From contig CAIVQX010000151.1 in NCBI GenBank assembly GCA_903908165.1, positions 1 through 62,225 on the forward strand: a stretch of DNA of 62,225 nucleotides, written 5' to 3'. This DNA comes from an uncultured Methylococcaceae bacterium. GTDB lineage: Bacteria; Pseudomonadota; Gammaproteobacteria; Methylococcales; Methylomonadaceae. The position numbers and the translations under genes are program-made. This document shows, piece after piece, positions 7,346 through 17,077 of the stretch. The notes under the pieces were generated by a model that saw nothing but the letters and a program-made list of their open reading frames with translations, did not search any database and was not told the DNA's origin. Positions within the stretch are counted from its first letter, which is position 1, and every line of letters begins with the position of its first letter.

Positions 7346-9586
7346 ATGAGTAATGAAGAAATAGTTGAGATTCGACTATCGATTTTAGGAATGCGATGTG
7401 CCGGATGTGTGAGCGCTATTGAGGGTGCATTATCTGCTCTGGATGGGGTGGTTTCAGTCAGTGTTAATTTTGCCGATCACTCAGCAGTAGTAAAAAGTCA
7501 AACCACTCCAGAGCTATTAATACAGGCAGTTAAAGAGGCCGGCTATGATGCGGCTGTTATGGAAGGCTTTGAAGATCCGGCAGAACAAGAAGCACAAGAG
7601 ATGCAGCGATATCGCAAGCTGATGAAGAAAGCCTTTGTTGCAGGTGCGTTTGGCGCTTTTTTGATGATAGCTGAGCATTTAGATTGGTTGCCCGCAATAG
7701 GTTCAGCAACAGGACAGTGGTTATGGCCAGAGATTGCGCTTGTTACGTTGGGTATATTGGTTTATTCAGGGTGGCATTTTTATAGCGGTGCAATTAAATC
7801 GCTAAGCTTGGGTCAGGCCAACATGGATACTTTGATTGCTTTGGGTACCGGTTCTGCCTGGTTATATTCTTGTATTGTCATCGATTATTCAGAGACCTTA
7901 CCTGCCTTGGCTAAACACGCCTATTTTGAAGCCGCTGTTGTTATTTTAGCATTTATAAATTTGGGAACTGGCCTTGAAACGATGGCTAGAGGGAAAACAT
8001 CCAGTGCCATTCGGAAGTTAATAGGTTTACAACCGAGAACTGCCCGTGTAGTTAGAAACGGAGAAGAAATCGATGTTCCCATAGAAGAAGTTGGTTTAGG
8101 TGAAACTCTGAGAGTCAGGCCGGGTGAAAAGATCCCAGTTGATGGGGTTTTGCTTGAAGGACACTCGACGCTCGATGAATCCATGTTGACTGGAGAGCCA
8201 ATGCCTGCAGAAAAGAAAGTTGGTTCCGAGGTGGTTGCTGGTACTATGAACCAAACCGGTAGTTTTTTATTTCAAGCAACCCGTATTGGACATGAAACTG
8301 CACTGGCTCAAATCATAAAAAGTGTCAGGCAGGCGCAAAGCAGTAAGCCTGAAATTGCAAGACTTGCAGATAAAATTTCCGGTGTTTTTGTGCCGTCCGT
8401 TGTTGTGATAGCCTTCTTAACTTTTTTTGTGTGGTATGTTTTTGGCCCTGAACCCTCTCTAGGTTATGCATTTGCAACATCAATGACCGTTCTGGTTATA
8501 GCTTGTCCGTGTGCCTTGGGCCTAGCTACACCCATTTCAGTGATGGTTGCGGTGGGTAGAGCAGCACAATCAGGGATTTTGATTCGTAAGGGGGATGCTT
8601 TACAAACAGCAGGTAAATTAACCTGCTTAATTCTTGATAAAACGGGTACGGTTACTGAGGGTAAACCTACGGTTTCGACGATAGAAGCAATTGATAATGT
8701 TAGTGAAGATCATATTTTGCAATTAGCGGCGAGTATTGAATCAGGGTCAGAGCATCCTCTGGCGGCGGCTGTTTTATTAGCAGCTGAAAAGAAGCAGATT
8801 ACACTTGATAAGGTTTTACAATTTGAGGCAGTAGCAGGGTTTGGTGTTACTGCTCTTATTAATCAACAAAAAGTGACTTTCGGTAATAAAGCCTTAATGG
8901 ATCTCAGAGGTATAAAATTTTTACGCTATAACAATAAACTTGAAAAGTTGTCAGCACAGGGGAAAACTCCCATGTTATTAGCTGTAGAAGATAAAGTTAT
9001 CGGTATTATTGCAGTGTCTGATCCTATTAAAAGGGATTCGGCACACGCAGTTCAGCGCCTGATAAAGCAAGGAATACGTATTATAATGGTAACTGGAGAT
9101 AATGAGATTACGGCACATGCTATTGCAAAAGAAGCCGGCATTGTCGAGGTAAGGGCGCAAGTGTTACCTCAAGATAAAGCAGCTATAGTTAAAGAATTAC
9201 AAGCTCAGGGTGAGATAGTTGGTATGGTCGGAGACGGGATTAATGATGCGCCAGCACTGGCTCAAGCAAATGTTGGATTGGCAATAGGAACAGGAACCGA
9301 TGTGGCAATTGAAAGTGCCGATGTGGTCATCTTACAAGGCTCCTTATTAAAAGTCCCCGAAGTGATTGAGTTATCTAAAGCAACTGTTATTAATATCAAA
9401 CAAAATTTGGTCGGTGCATTCTTCTATAATACCATCAGTATCCCTGTTGCCGCTGGCCTCTTATATCCGTTGTTTGGCATTTTGTTAAACCCCATGATTG
9501 CCGGTGCAGCAATGGCTATGTCTTCTTTGACCGTGGTCACTAATGCCAATCGTTTGCGCTGGGAAAAATTGGGTAAAACTGATTAA
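7346..9586 (+). CDS. copA: Copper-exporting P1B-type ATPase CopA
   Basis: Exports Cu(I) from the cytoplasm using ATP. One N-terminal HMA domain carries CxxC in GMRCAGC (about 15-21). Eight membrane helices follow, with the ion-selecting CPC in [13 protein letters not shown] (about 387-389). The actuator TGEP lies near 282, the phosphorylated Asp in DKTGT at about 431, the P1B-specific HP dipeptide in [10 protein letters not shown] near 470, and GDGIND in the hinge. Numbering is from the ATG at 7346, preferred over the ATG at 7340 because the GGGTGA ribosome-binding site would abut the latter. At 746 residues it has normal CopA length. CPC and the CopZ gene in front indicate copper(I) or silver(I). 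Confidence 0.93.
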   Translation: MSNEEIVEIRLSILGMRCAGCVSAIEGALSALDGVVSVSVNFADHSAVVKSQTTPELLIQAVKEAGYDAAVMEGFEDPAEQEAQEMQRYRKLMKKAFVAGAFGAFLMIAEHLDWLPAIGSATGQWLWPEIALVTLGILVYSGWHFYSGAIKSLSLGQANMDTLIALGTGSAWLYSCIVIDYSETLPALAKHAYFEAAVVILAFINLGTGLETMARGKTSSAIRKLIGLQPRTARVVRNGEEIDVPIEEVGLGETLRVRPGEKIPVDGVLLEGHSTLDESMLTGEPMPAEKKVGSEVVAGTMNQTGSFLFQATRIGHETALAQIIKSVRQAQSSKPEIARLADKISGVFVPSVVVIAFLTFFVWYVFGPEPSLGYAFATSMTVLVIACPCALGLATPISVMVAVGRAAQSGILIRKGDALQTAGKLTCLILDKTGTVTEGKPTVSTIEAIDNVSEDHILQLAASIESGSEHPLAAAVLLAAEKKQITLDKVLQFEAVAGFGVTALINQQKVTFGNKALMDLRGIKFLRYNNKLEKLSAQGKTPMLLAVEDKVIGIIAVSDPIKRDSAHAVQRLIKQGIRIIMVTGDNEITAHAIAKEAGIVEVRAQVLPQDKAAIVKELQAQGEIVGMVGDGINDAPALAQANVGLAIGTGTDVAIESADVVILQGSLLKVPEVIELSKATVINIKQNLVGAFFYNTISIPVAAGLLYPLFGILLNPMIAGAAMAMSSLTVVTNANRLRWEKLGKTD

Positions 9587-9617
9587 TATAATTTTAAGGG
9601 TCACTTAATACTTTGTA

Positions 9618-9646
9618 TTGACGTCGACTGACAGATATTTTATTAG
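9618..9646 (+). promoter_or_regulatory. Candidate sigma-70 promoter for cysDN
   Basis: TTGACG (9618-9623) and TATTAG (9641-9646) are separated by 17 bases, close to the consensus. This would start transcription near 9653, about 95 bases before cysD, placing the nested inverted repeat at 9655-9704 in the leader. CysB is the expected activator of such genes in gammaproteobacteria, but I cannot define its site by eye. Confidence 0.45.
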
Positions 9647-9654
9647 GGATTGCT

Positions 9655-9704
9655 GGTATTAACTTCAAGTTCAAATTAAAATGAACAGTTTTATTAGTAA
9701 TACC
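9655..9704 (+). repeat. Nested inverted repeat in the cysD leader
   Basis: Outer arms GGTATTA (9655-9661) and TAATACC (9698-9704) enclose inner arms GTTCA (9669-9673) and TGAAC (9682-9686) around an eight-base AT loop. Both pairs are perfect. The element begins about where transcription from the candidate promoter would start. It could be a leader RNA fold or a protein-binding site. No poly-T follows, so it is not an ordinary terminator. Confidence 0.4.
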
Positions 9705-9748
9705 TCATAAAGTATACGAGACAAATCCCCCTCCCCGATGGACTTTTA

Positions 9749-10657
9749 ATGACTGATTATAAATTAACACATCTTAAAGAACTTGAAGCTGAGAGTATTC
9801 ATATTATCCGCGAAGTAGCTGCTGAATTTGAACGTCCAGTGATGTTGTATTCCGTTGGAAAAGATTCTGCGGTGATGTTACATCTAACTATGAAAGCATT
9901 TTTCCCCGGAAAACCACCGTTTCCATTGTTACATGTCGACACTACTTGGAAATTCAAAGAGATGATTGAATTTCGTGATCAAATGGTTAAGAAACTGGGT
10001 CTCGAACTCTTGGTGCATATCAATCAAGACGGCGTTGATCAAGGTATTGGCCCTTTTACACACGGGAGTAAAAAACATACGGATGTTATGAAAACGGATG
10101 GTCTCAAGCAGGCGCTCGATAAATACCAGTTTGATGCTGCGTTTGGTGGTGCCCGCCGTGATGAGGAGAAGTCCAGAGCTAAAGAACGTGTTTATTCTTT
10201 TCGTGATAAAAATCATCGTTGGGATCCAAAAAATCAGCGTCCTGAATTATGGAATATTTACAATGGGAAGATAGACAAAGGTGAAAGTATTCGTGTATTT
10301 CCCTTGTCGAACTGGACGGAACTGGATATATGGCAATACATTCATTTGGAAAATATCCCGATCGTTCCGTTATATTTTGCTAAAGATCGTCCAGTCGTTA
10401 ATCGTGACGGTATGTTAATTATGGTTGATGATGAGCGAATGCCTATCGGACCAGGTGAAAAGATTGAAATGAAAAAAGTACGTTTTCGTACCTTAGGTTG
10501 TTATCCCTTAACTGGTGCGGTTGAGTCAACTGCCACCACTTTGCCAGAAATTATCCAAGAAATGCTGCTAACAACTACCTCTGAACGCCAGGGACGACTG
10601 ATTGATCATGATCAATCAGGTTCGATGGAGCAGAAAAAGCGCGAAGGCTACTTTTGA
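9749..10657 (+). CDS. cysD: Sulfate adenylyltransferase subunit 2, CysD
   Basis: Catalytic subunit of ATP sulfurylase, making adenosine 5'-phosphosulfate (APS) from sulfate and ATP with GTP hydrolysis by CysN. The N-terminal PP-loop reads [13 protein letters not shown] (about 34-46). The conserved [15 protein letters not shown] block and the terminal segment [21 protein letters not shown] are diagnostic of CysD. Its 302 residues are the family norm. The stop lies 62 bases before the chosen cysN start, so the pair forms an operon. It feeds the assimilatory pathway whose last reductive step is encoded at 35637-37728. Confidence 0.96.
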   Translation: MTDYKLTHLKELEAESIHIIREVAAEFERPVMLYSVGKDSAVMLHLTMKAFFPGKPPFPLLHVDTTWKFKEMIEFRDQMVKKLGLELLVHINQDGVDQGIGPFTHGSKKHTDVMKTDGLKQALDKYQFDAAFGGARRDEEKSRAKERVYSFRDKNHRWDPKNQRPELWNIYNGKIDKGESIRVFPLSNWTELDIWQYIHLENIPIVPLYFAKDRPVVNRDGMLIMVDDERMPIGPGEKIEMKKVRFRTLGCYPLTGAVESTATTLPEIIQEMLLTTTSERQGRLIDHDQSGSMEQKKREGYF

Positions 10658-10719
10658 GTGAATGCTATTGCCAACAAAAGCTTAATCACTATACACATAA
10701 CAGAACTTCAGAGAAAACC

Positions 10720-12345
10720 ATGTCCCACCAATCCGATTTAATCAGTACCGATATTGATGCTTATTTAGCACAGCATGAGAACAAAGAGTTGTTGCGGTTT
10801 TTAACGTGTGGCAATGTCGATGATGGAAAAAGCACATTGATAGGACGTTTGCTTCATGATTCGAAAATGATTTATGAGGATCAATTGGCTGCGGTGCAGG
10901 CAGATAGTGTCAAGTCAGGCACAACCGGTGCAGGTAAAATAGATTTGGCTTTGTTGGTTGACGGTTTGCAAGCCGAGCGTGAACAAGGTATTACTATTGA
11001 CGTTGCCTATCGGTATTTTTCAACATCGACACGTAAGTTTATTATTGCTGATACCCCAGGACACGAGCAATATACTCGCAACATGGCCACAGGAGCCTCA
11101 ACTTGTGATTTGGCTATTATTTTGGTAGATGCGCGTTATGGGATTCAAACACAAACTAAACGACATAGTTTTATTGCTTCTTTGTTAGGCATTAAACATA
11201 TTTTTGTTGCCATTAATAAAATGGATTTGGTGGGTTACAGCGAAGAAATTTTCAAGAAAATTCAACGCGATTATCTTGAGTTCACCAAGACGCTGGATTT
11301 AGATGACATTTACTTTATCCCGCTTTCTGCTTTGGATGGTGATAATGTTGTAAATTGTAGTGAAAATATGCCATGGTTTACCGGTAAGCCATTAATGGAG
11401 GCACTTAATAGCGTCGAAATTGCTAATGATCATAATTTTCATGATGCTCGTTTTCCTGTTCAATATGTTAATCGACCAAACCTCGATTTTCGTGGCTTTT
11501 GTGGAACAGTTGCTTCGGGAGTTTTTAAAAAAGGTGATCACATCATAGCCATGCCTTCCGGTAAAAGCAGCAAAATAAAGGCGATAGTCACTTATGATGG
11601 TGAGCTTGAAGAAGCTTACCCACCCATGGCTGTCACTTTAACATTGGAAAGTGAGATTGACGTTAGTCGTGGTGACTTGCTTATTGGTTCAGAAAAACAA
11701 TCGGCGATAGTGGCTGATAAATTTATTGCAACCGTCGTTTGGATGGATGAAAAAGCTTTAACGCCAGGTCGTCAATATACTTTTAAGTTGGCAACCCGAA
11801 GCGTTTCTGGGTCCATTGCCCTGATACATCATAGAATTGATGTTAATACATTGGAACACCATGATGCCTTTGAGTTACAGCTTAATGAAATTGGCTCTTG
11901 TACAGTAACTGTTAATGCACCAGTTGTGTTTGATGCATATAAGACCAATAAAGGCACTGGCGCTTTTATCATTATTGATCGTTTAAGTAATCGAACTGTC
12001 GGCGCAGGTGTGATTAGCGGAGAGAGTGACGCTGAAGATTTACCATTCGTTAGTAAAGTGGAGCGGGCTGCTCGATATAGCCAGAAAGCCATTGCTATCG
12101 CGTTAAAAGGGTCGACTAGTAAAAATATGGCCTATAAACTAGAAAGAAAGTTATTTGATAATGGTCATGCGACAACCGTTTTGGAAACTCAAAATTCAGT
12201 GCTTATTGGAGCCATTAAAGATGCTGGTTTAATATGTCTGTGCGTAAATTATAGTGCTGATTTGGCTGACCTCACTTTTGATGCGGACAATGAGTCTATA
12301 GATGCTATATATAGCTGCTTAAAAGATCAAAAGATTATTTATTAA
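10720..12345 (+). CDS. cysN: Sulfate adenylyltransferase subunit 1, CysN, with a degenerate APS-kinase-like tail
   Basis: GTPase subunit of ATP sulfurylase. G-domain motifs are intact: GNVDDGKST at 31-39, DTPGHE at 111-116 and NKMD at 166-169, followed by two beta-barrel domains to about 440. Stand-alone CysN normally ends near 470 residues; this one has 541. The extra 447-541 resembles a shrunken APS kinase (CysC): [19 protein letters not shown] aligns with the helix and strand after the kinase Walker A, but the P-loop itself is KGSTSKNM with no GxxGxGKS, and the middle of the domain is missing before [12 protein letters not shown]. It should not make PAPS. I chose the ATG at 10720 because it starts with the usual [12 protein letters not shown] N-terminus; an upstream TTG would overlap cysD. 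Confidence 0.93.
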   Translation: MSHQSDLISTDIDAYLAQHENKELLRFLTCGNVDDGKSTLIGRLLHDSKMIYEDQLAAVQADSVKSGTTGAGKIDLALLVDGLQAEREQGITIDVAYRYFSTSTRKFIIADTPGHEQYTRNMATGASTCDLAIILVDARYGIQTQTKRHSFIASLLGIKHIFVAINKMDLVGYSEEIFKKIQRDYLEFTKTLDLDDIYFIPLSALDGDNVVNCSENMPWFTGKPLMEALNSVEIANDHNFHDARFPVQYVNRPNLDFRGFCGTVASGVFKKGDHIIAMPSGKSSKIKAIVTYDGELEEAYPPMAVTLTLESEIDVSRGDLLIGSEKQSAIVADKFIATVVWMDEKALTPGRQYTFKLATRSVSGSIALIHHRIDVNTLEHHDAFELQLNEIGSCTVTVNAPVVFDAYKTNKGTGAFIIIDRLSNRTVGAGVISGESDAEDLPFVSKVERAARYSQKAIAIALKGSTSKNMAYKLERKLFDNGHATTVLETQNSVLIGAIKDAGLICLCVNYSADLADLTFDADNESIDAIYSCLKDQKIIY

Positions 12346-12352
12346 TTAGATT

Positions 12353-12416
12353 TTAGGCAGTAAAGGCAAAAACTGAATCTTTCTGTGCTGAAACTGAACC
12401 AAAGTTGTTTGCCTAA
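12353..12416 (+). repeat. Inverted repeat after cysN, wide loop
   Basis: Perfect seven-base arms TTAGGCA (12353-12359) and TGCCTAA (12410-12416) lie 50 bases apart just downstream of the cysN stop. This could be the base of a larger RNA fold ending the transcript, but there is no poly-T and a seven-base match at this distance can occur by chance. Confidence 0.2.
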
Positions 12417-12528
12417 CTGATTGTTTGAATTATTTTTGGTTATATTTAGCTGATACGTTAAGCTCTCAACTCTTTCATAAATTGCCATTTACGGCTTTTT
12501 TGGCTTCATCTGACCGGCATAAAACTCA

Positions 12529-14448
12529 GTGACTGACGCAAAACAATTTTTTAGCATTGACGGTGAGCTATCAAAAGTTATCTCAGGTTATCAGGCCCGT
12601 TCAGCACAGGTTGAAATGGCCGCTGCAATTGCAGATGCAATTGAAAAAAAACAGAACTTGATAGCTGAAGCAGGGACAGGGACGGGCAAAACATTTGCTT
12701 ATTTGGTCCCTGCCATTTTATCTGGCAAAAAATCAATTATTTCCACAGGAACCAAAAATCTTCAGGATCAATTATTTAACAAAGATATCCCTTTAATTCG
12801 TAACGCTATGAAAATCCCCTTTTTTGCTGCATTGTTAAAAGGGAGAAGTAATTATTTGTGTTCCTACCGATTGCAAAATGCGCTGACTTCAACATTGGGT
12901 TTTAGTAAAGAAGAAGCTGTTGCACTGGCTAAAATAAAATTGTGGGCAAAGGGAACCAAGTCAGGTGATATCTCAGAAATGTCCGGTGTAATTGAAGGTG
13001 ATCCAGTTTGGTATCATGCCACTTCAACGTTGGATAACTGTTTGGGACAGGAATGTCCAGATTACAGTGAGTGCTTTTTGGTTAAAGCTAGAAAAAAAGC
13101 ACAGGAAGCAGATATTTTAGTGGTAAATCATCATTTATTATGTGCGGATTGGTCTCTTCGAGATAGTGGATTTGGTGAGTTATTGCCAAATGCAGAGGTA
13201 GTTGTCATAGACGAAGCTCATCAATTAGCGGATACGGCATCCAATTTTTTGGGGATTACTCTGGGGGCCAAGCAACTTAACGATTTGGCACAAGATGCCC
13301 TAATGGAATATTACAAGGATGCAACTGACATACCTGCGTTGCGAACGGCATGTGAAGATATGGAACATGAAGTTAAAGATCTAAGGTTAGCCTTTGGAAT
13401 GGAGTTAAGGCGGGGTGAGTGGCAGGACATCGAAAATAATCCAAAAATATTCGGTGGATTAAGTGCGGTTAAAGAGCAAATGCAGCGGTTGGTTGATCAA
13501 TTAAAACTAGCATCTGTTAAAACGAAGGCGCTTGAATCCTGTTGCAAACGTGCCGAAGAAATGACCCAGAAATTAAATTTAATAATGGATGATCGAAGTG
13601 GTAAATGGATACGTTGGTATGAAACACATAGGAAAACATTTACCTTAAGTCTTACGCCACTTGATATTGCATCTGAATTTAATGGCTTTATGCAGCAACA
13701 TCAGGCTGCATGGATTTTTACATCTGCAACATTGAGTATTGCGAATAAATTTAATTATTTCGCTAACAATCTTGGTCTTGTTGACATATCGAGTAAAGCT
13801 TGGGGCAGTCCTTTTGATTATCCTAATCAATCTTTATTTTATCATCCTAAAGGCTTGCCACAGCCAACTGATCCGAATTTTATTCCGATGATTGTCGACT
13901 TTGCTTTGCCCGTGCTAACGGCTAGTAAGGGTCGAGCATTCTTTTTGTTTACCAGTCATCGTGCGCTTAATGAGGCAGCAGAATTACTGGAGAAAAAAAT
14001 TAAATATCCATTGCTGATTCAAGGCAGTCGGCCAAAGTCATTATTATTGGAACAGTTTAAAGAGGCGGGTAATGCAATTTTGTTAGGGACATCGAGTTTT
14101 TGGGAAGGTGTTGATGTTAGAGGTGAAGCATTATCCTGCGTTATCATTGATAAACTACCCTTTGCCTCTCCTGGTGATCCTGTTCTAAAGGCTCGTTTAG
14201 AAGCAATGACGCAGCAAGGAAAAAATCCTTTTTTTGAGTATCAACTGCCAACAGCAGTAATTGCTTTAAGACAGGGAATTGGTCGCTTAATTCGTGATGT
14301 AACTGATAGAGGAGTTCTAATGGTATGCGATCCGCGTTTGTTAAAAAAATCTTATGGACAATTATTTTTGGATAGTGTGCCTCCCATGAATCGAACAAGG
14401 GATATTGTTGACGTAGAGAATTTTTTTAAACAAGAAGATCTATCATGA
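12529..14448 (+). CDS. yoaA: ATP-dependent DNA helicase of the DinG/YoaA (XPD-like) family
   Basis: A superfamily 2 helicase with an iron-sulfur cluster, expected to unwind 5'-3' during repair or at stalled forks. The Walker A motif is AEAGTGTGKT (46-55) and the DEAH box is at 228-231. Four cysteines fit the 4Fe-4S site: C111, C171, C176 and C182. C-terminal helicase motifs include TSSFWEGVDVRGE and QGIGRLIRD. At 639 residues it matches YoaA better than the longer DinG. The start is GTG at 12529. Its stop overlaps the tsaB start by four bases (ATGA), as yoaA and tsaB are also neighbours in E. coli. Confidence 0.9.
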   Translation: MTDAKQFFSIDGELSKVISGYQARSAQVEMAAAIADAIEKKQNLIAEAGTGTGKTFAYLVPAILSGKKSIISTGTKNLQDQLFNKDIPLIRNAMKIPFFAALLKGRSNYLCSYRLQNALTSTLGFSKEEAVALAKIKLWAKGTKSGDISEMSGVIEGDPVWYHATSTLDNCLGQECPDYSECFLVKARKKAQEADILVVNHHLLCADWSLRDSGFGELLPNAEVVVIDEAHQLADTASNFLGITLGAKQLNDLAQDALMEYYKDATDIPALRTACEDMEHEVKDLRLAFGMELRRGEWQDIENNPKIFGGLSAVKEQMQRLVDQLKLASVKTKALESCCKRAEEMTQKLNLIMDDRSGKWIRWYETHRKTFTLSLTPLDIASEFNGFMQQHQAAWIFTSATLSIANKFNYFANNLGLVDISSKAWGSPFDYPNQSLFYHPKGLPQPTDPNFIPMIVDFALPVLTASKGRAFFLFTSHRALNEAAELLEKKIKYPLLIQGSRPKSLLLEQFKEAGNAILLGTSSFWEGVDVRGEALSCVIIDKLPFASPGDPVLKARLEAMTQQGKNPFFEYQLPTAVIALRQGIGRLIRDVTDRGVLMVCDPRLLKKSYGQLFLDSVPPMNRTRDIVDVENFFKQEDLS

Positions 14449-15176
14449 AATTATTAGCGGTAGAAACCTCAACGGATGCCTGTTCTGCAGCGTTATATAT
14501 CGATGGTGGTATCAGCGAGCGTTTTGAATTAACGCCTAAAGAGCATACTCGATTAATTTTGCCAATGATTGATGCGTTAATGAGAGAGGCCAACTTAAAG
14601 CCACAGCAACTTGATGCTTTGGCATTTAGTTGTGGTCCAGGTTCCTTTACGGGGGTTCGTATTGCTACTGGAGTTATTCAGGGCATAGCAATGGGCGCTG
14701 ATTTGCCCGTAGTTCCTATATCAACTCTGGCGGCAATTGCACAAAGTTTTTTTGATAAAAATATAGTTAATGAACGATATGTTGAGCAAGAAAATAATTA
14801 TGATCAATCGGAATTGAACGTAGCTTTCACAGCAATGGATGCCAGAATGGGGGAGATTTTTTGGGGTGTTTACCAGCGTGATTTACGTAATGTTGCCAAT
14901 CTGATAGGTAAAGAATCTGTAGGCCCTGCTTGTGAAGTAGTGTTTCCATTTATAAATGGCGTGGGTGTTGGATCAGGATGGAATGTTTATGATCAAGAGT
15001 TAATGAGTTGTTTGGGAGGAAAGGTTAGTTACTATGAGAGTGATCACTTACCGAGAGCGAGTGCCATTGCCCGTTTGGGAGTACTAGGTTTTGAACAGGG
15101 AAACGCGGTTGGTGTTGAACAGGCTATGCCTGTTTATTTGAGAGATAAGGTTGCAAAAAAAGAATCGGAGCGATAA
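14445..15176 (+). CDS. tsaB: tRNA threonylcarbamoyladenosine biosynthesis protein TsaB
   Basis: Partner of TsaD and TsaE in making t6A at position 37 of ANN-decoding tRNAs. The N-terminal LLAVETSTDACSAAL and the SCGPGSFTGVRIATGVIQG block (about 63-83) are TsaB signatures. TsaB is an ASKHA-fold protein without the metal site of TsaD. Its 243 residues are slightly above average, with a low-complexity insert near 100-122 (EQENNYDQSE). It is translationally coupled to the helicase gene in front. Confidence 0.92.
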   Translation: MKLLAVETSTDACSAALYIDGGISERFELTPKEHTRLILPMIDALMREANLKPQQLDALAFSCGPGSFTGVRIATGVIQGIAMGADLPVVPISTLAAIAQSFFDKNIVNERYVEQENNYDQSELNVAFTAMDARMGEIFWGVYQRDLRNVANLIGKESVGPACEVVFPFINGVGVGSGWNVYDQELMSCLGGKVSYYESDHLPRASAIARLGVLGFEQGNAVGVEQAMPVYLRDKVAKKESER

Positions 15177-15252
15177 AAATAAACGCTTAATTGTATAAAA
15201 ATTTTTGGTAAATTATTAAGACAAAGACTTGTAATTAGACTAGTGATCAGAT

Positions 15253-15280
15253 TTGACATTCTTTACTATAAAGATATATC
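15253..15280 (+). promoter_or_regulatory. Candidate sigma-70 promoter for the small membrane protein gene
   Basis: A perfect -35 TTGACA (15253-15258) is followed after 16 bases by TATATC (15275-15280). The start codon is at 15313. This is among the best promoter matches in the window and supports independent transcription of the gene after tsaB. Confidence 0.5.
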
Positions 15281-15312
15281 TAGGTTTAGTTTGAAACGAG
15301 AGTTTATTTGCT

Positions 15313-15837
15313 ATGACAGAAAAAATTAGTTACTTAAGTCATCCCCATAGTCATGCTGTTGCTGATATTGTTAAAGGTATTGATCGTGATGTAGAGAAAG
15401 GTGAAGATGCCCTTATGTTGGGTTTTGGGTTAGCAATGTTGTCTTCAATCTTTGCTCCTATAGCACCACCTGTGGTCTTATTGCCGATGGTAGCGCTTAC
15501 ATTTACTATTTCAGCATGCTTTGCTAGGCTTAACTATTATAAAATGCAAAAAAAGCTGTTTGATTCAGTGCAACATCTCGACAGACAGCAGAAAGCTCTT
15601 ATTGATCCCATTGTCTCCGTGTTTATTGATTATCCGGTTGTTCCACTTGTTGAATCGTTTAATCCGTTGATGAATTTAAGGCGAATATGGAAATGCGTTT
15701 TTGGCGGGATTATTATGAATCCGTTATGGATCCCTATTTTTTATGTGATGGGAATGCAAATCACAGAAGAAAAAAATCTTGGGTTATTAAACAAAGCAAT
15801 TATTGGTGTTGATAAAAAGTCATTATCTTTGATATGA
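15313..15837 (+). CDS. Hypothetical membrane protein, 174 aa
   Basis: I do not recognise a family. A hydrophilic, His-containing N-terminus (1-33, SHPHSHAVADIVKGIDRDVEKGED) leads into two adjacent helices at about 35-80, rich in Pro in the turn (FAPIAPPVVLLPM). An amphipathic stretch follows, then a third hydrophobic segment at about 128-150 (FGGIIMNPLWIPIFYVMGM) and a short tail. The ATG has GAG of ACGAGAG as a ribosome-binding site, and a good promoter precedes it. It is monocistronic and converges on bcp. It could be a small inner-membrane stress protein, but nothing shows function. Confidence 0.7.
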   Translation: MTEKISYLSHPHSHAVADIVKGIDRDVEKGEDALMLGFGLAMLSSIFAPIAPPVVLLPMVALTFTISACFARLNYYKMQKKLFDSVQHLDRQQKALIDPIVSVFIDYPVVPLVESFNPLMNLRRIWKCVFGGIIMNPLWIPIFYVMGMQITEEKNLGLLNKAIIGVDKKSLSLI

Positions 15838-15907
15838 GCAGATTCATGCTCTTCCTAGAGGAGATAGTTTTAATGTGATTTGACAAAGTAAGCCTTACTT
15901 AGTTTAA

Positions 15908-16381
15908 TTATTTTTTTGCTGTGGTTATAGTCTCAAGAATTTCATCAATATGGTTTTTGACTTTTACTTTCCGCCATTCACAGATTAGTATTCCTTGAGG
16001 ATCAATCAAAAACGTACTGCGTTCTATACCACGAACTTGTTTGCCATACATATTTTTCATTTTAATAACGTCAAATAATTGGCAAAGTATTTCATCTTCG
16101 TCAGAAAGTAACTCAAAGGGAAATTCCTGCTTACATTTGAAATTATCATGGCTACGAAGGCTGTCACGGGAAATTCCAACTACTACAGTGTTTAACGCAT
16201 TGAAACCTTCAATATTGTCTCGAAAGTCTTGGCCTTCCAAAGTGCAACCAGGCGTATTATCTTTAGGGTAGAAATAAAGAACGACGAATTGGCCTTTATA
16301 GTTACTTAATTTAAAAGTTTTATTACTGGTCGACGATGCTTCAAAATCGGGTATTAGCGTACCAACATTTATTTCTATCAT
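15908..16381 (-). CDS. bcp: Thioredoxin-dependent thiol peroxidase Bcp (peroxiredoxin)
   Basis: Reduces hydroperoxides through a peroxidatic Cys in the motif YFYPKDNTPGCTLEGQDFRD (about 36-55; Cys near 46). The Cys five residues later, used for resolution in E. coli Bcp, is absent here. Other cysteines (in FKCKQEF and EILCQLF) might resolve, or the enzyme may work as a one-Cys type. Its 157 residues are normal. It lies seven bases after the gcvR-like gene, the same neighbour pair as in E. coli. Confidence 0.92.
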   Translation of the reverse strand: MIEINVGTLIPDFEASSTSNKTFKLSNYKGQFVVLYFYPKDNTPGCTLEGQDFRDNIEGFNALNTVVVGISRDSLRSHDNFKCKQEFPFELLSDEDEILCQLFDVIKMKNMYGKQVRGIERSTFLIDPQGILICEWRKVKVKNHIDEILETITTAKK

Positions 16382-16388
16382 ATAAATA

Positions 16389-16919
16389 TTACCGTTTTAT
16401 GGGTTCAAGAATCGCATCAATGTTTAATTGATCACAAAAGTCTAAAAAATCTTCCCGCAGCCCAAGCAGGGGAAGAAGGGGGGGTACTAGAATAACAAAC
16501 TTGGTTGAGAATACTGAAGATTGAATATATGGAGCTTGATAAGAGCTCCCCGTTATTTCATCAATATCAATGTCACGATCAAACAGAAAAGAAGTAATTG
16601 ACTCTATCACGCTGTCTTTATCAAGTGATATTGTTTCCAAGGAGTAGGGGATGCAATCCTTATTCTTGTCTTTTTCTTTTTGATCTGGCCTCAATGTAAT
16701 AATTTGTATCTCTAAGCGTTTTTGAAGATTATCGAGGGTATTTTCAAGCTTGGCGATTTGATTCCAATTTCCTTGAATAAGCATGTATCCGGCTGAACAA
16801 TGACCGAAATTGGATGATCTTATTTCTAAAATATTACAGTTACAATCACGTATAACAGGCAATATTTCACCGATAAAATTAATCTGATTGTTGCCAAGTA
16901 TCGTAATAGCTAATTGCAT
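16389..16919 (-). CDS. gcvR: GcvR-like ACT-domain regulatory protein
   Basis: Two ACT-type domains with weak but recognisable similarity to GcvR, the glycine cleavage repressor that acts by binding GcvA. The first spans about 1-80 (QLAITILGNNQINFIGEIL, typical of an amino-acid-binding ACT start). The second spans about 100-176. The placement directly before bcp, as in E. coli, is the strongest argument. No DNA-binding domain is present, as expected. Whether this organism has GcvA cannot be seen, so the specific role is inferred. Confidence 0.75.
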   Translation of the reverse strand: MQLAITILGNNQINFIGEILPVIRDCNCNILEIRSSNFGHCSAGYMLIQGNWNQIAKLENTLDNLQKRLEIQIITLRPDQKEKDKNKDCIPYSLETISLDKDSVIESITSFLFDRDIDIDEITGSSYQAPYIQSSVFSTKFVILVPPLLPLLGLREDFLDFCDQLNIDAILEPIKR

Positions 16920-17077
16920 TATTTCATTAAAAAATAGTTTTTTTTTAGTGTAGCATTAAAATGAATAAAACTTTATGAACATTTGTTTTTATTGGTATTA
17001 AAATAAACCAACATTCTATTATTAGCTTTAATTTAACAAATTGTTTTCTTACTTCAAACTCGTCTCTATATTTAAAT

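Noticed and set aside
15870..15910. AAGTAA-GCC-TTACTT hairpin followed by T between the small membrane protein gene and bcp
   Set aside because: The stem is short and AT-rich and the T run overlaps the bcp stop; could be a weak terminator but is not supported enough to list.
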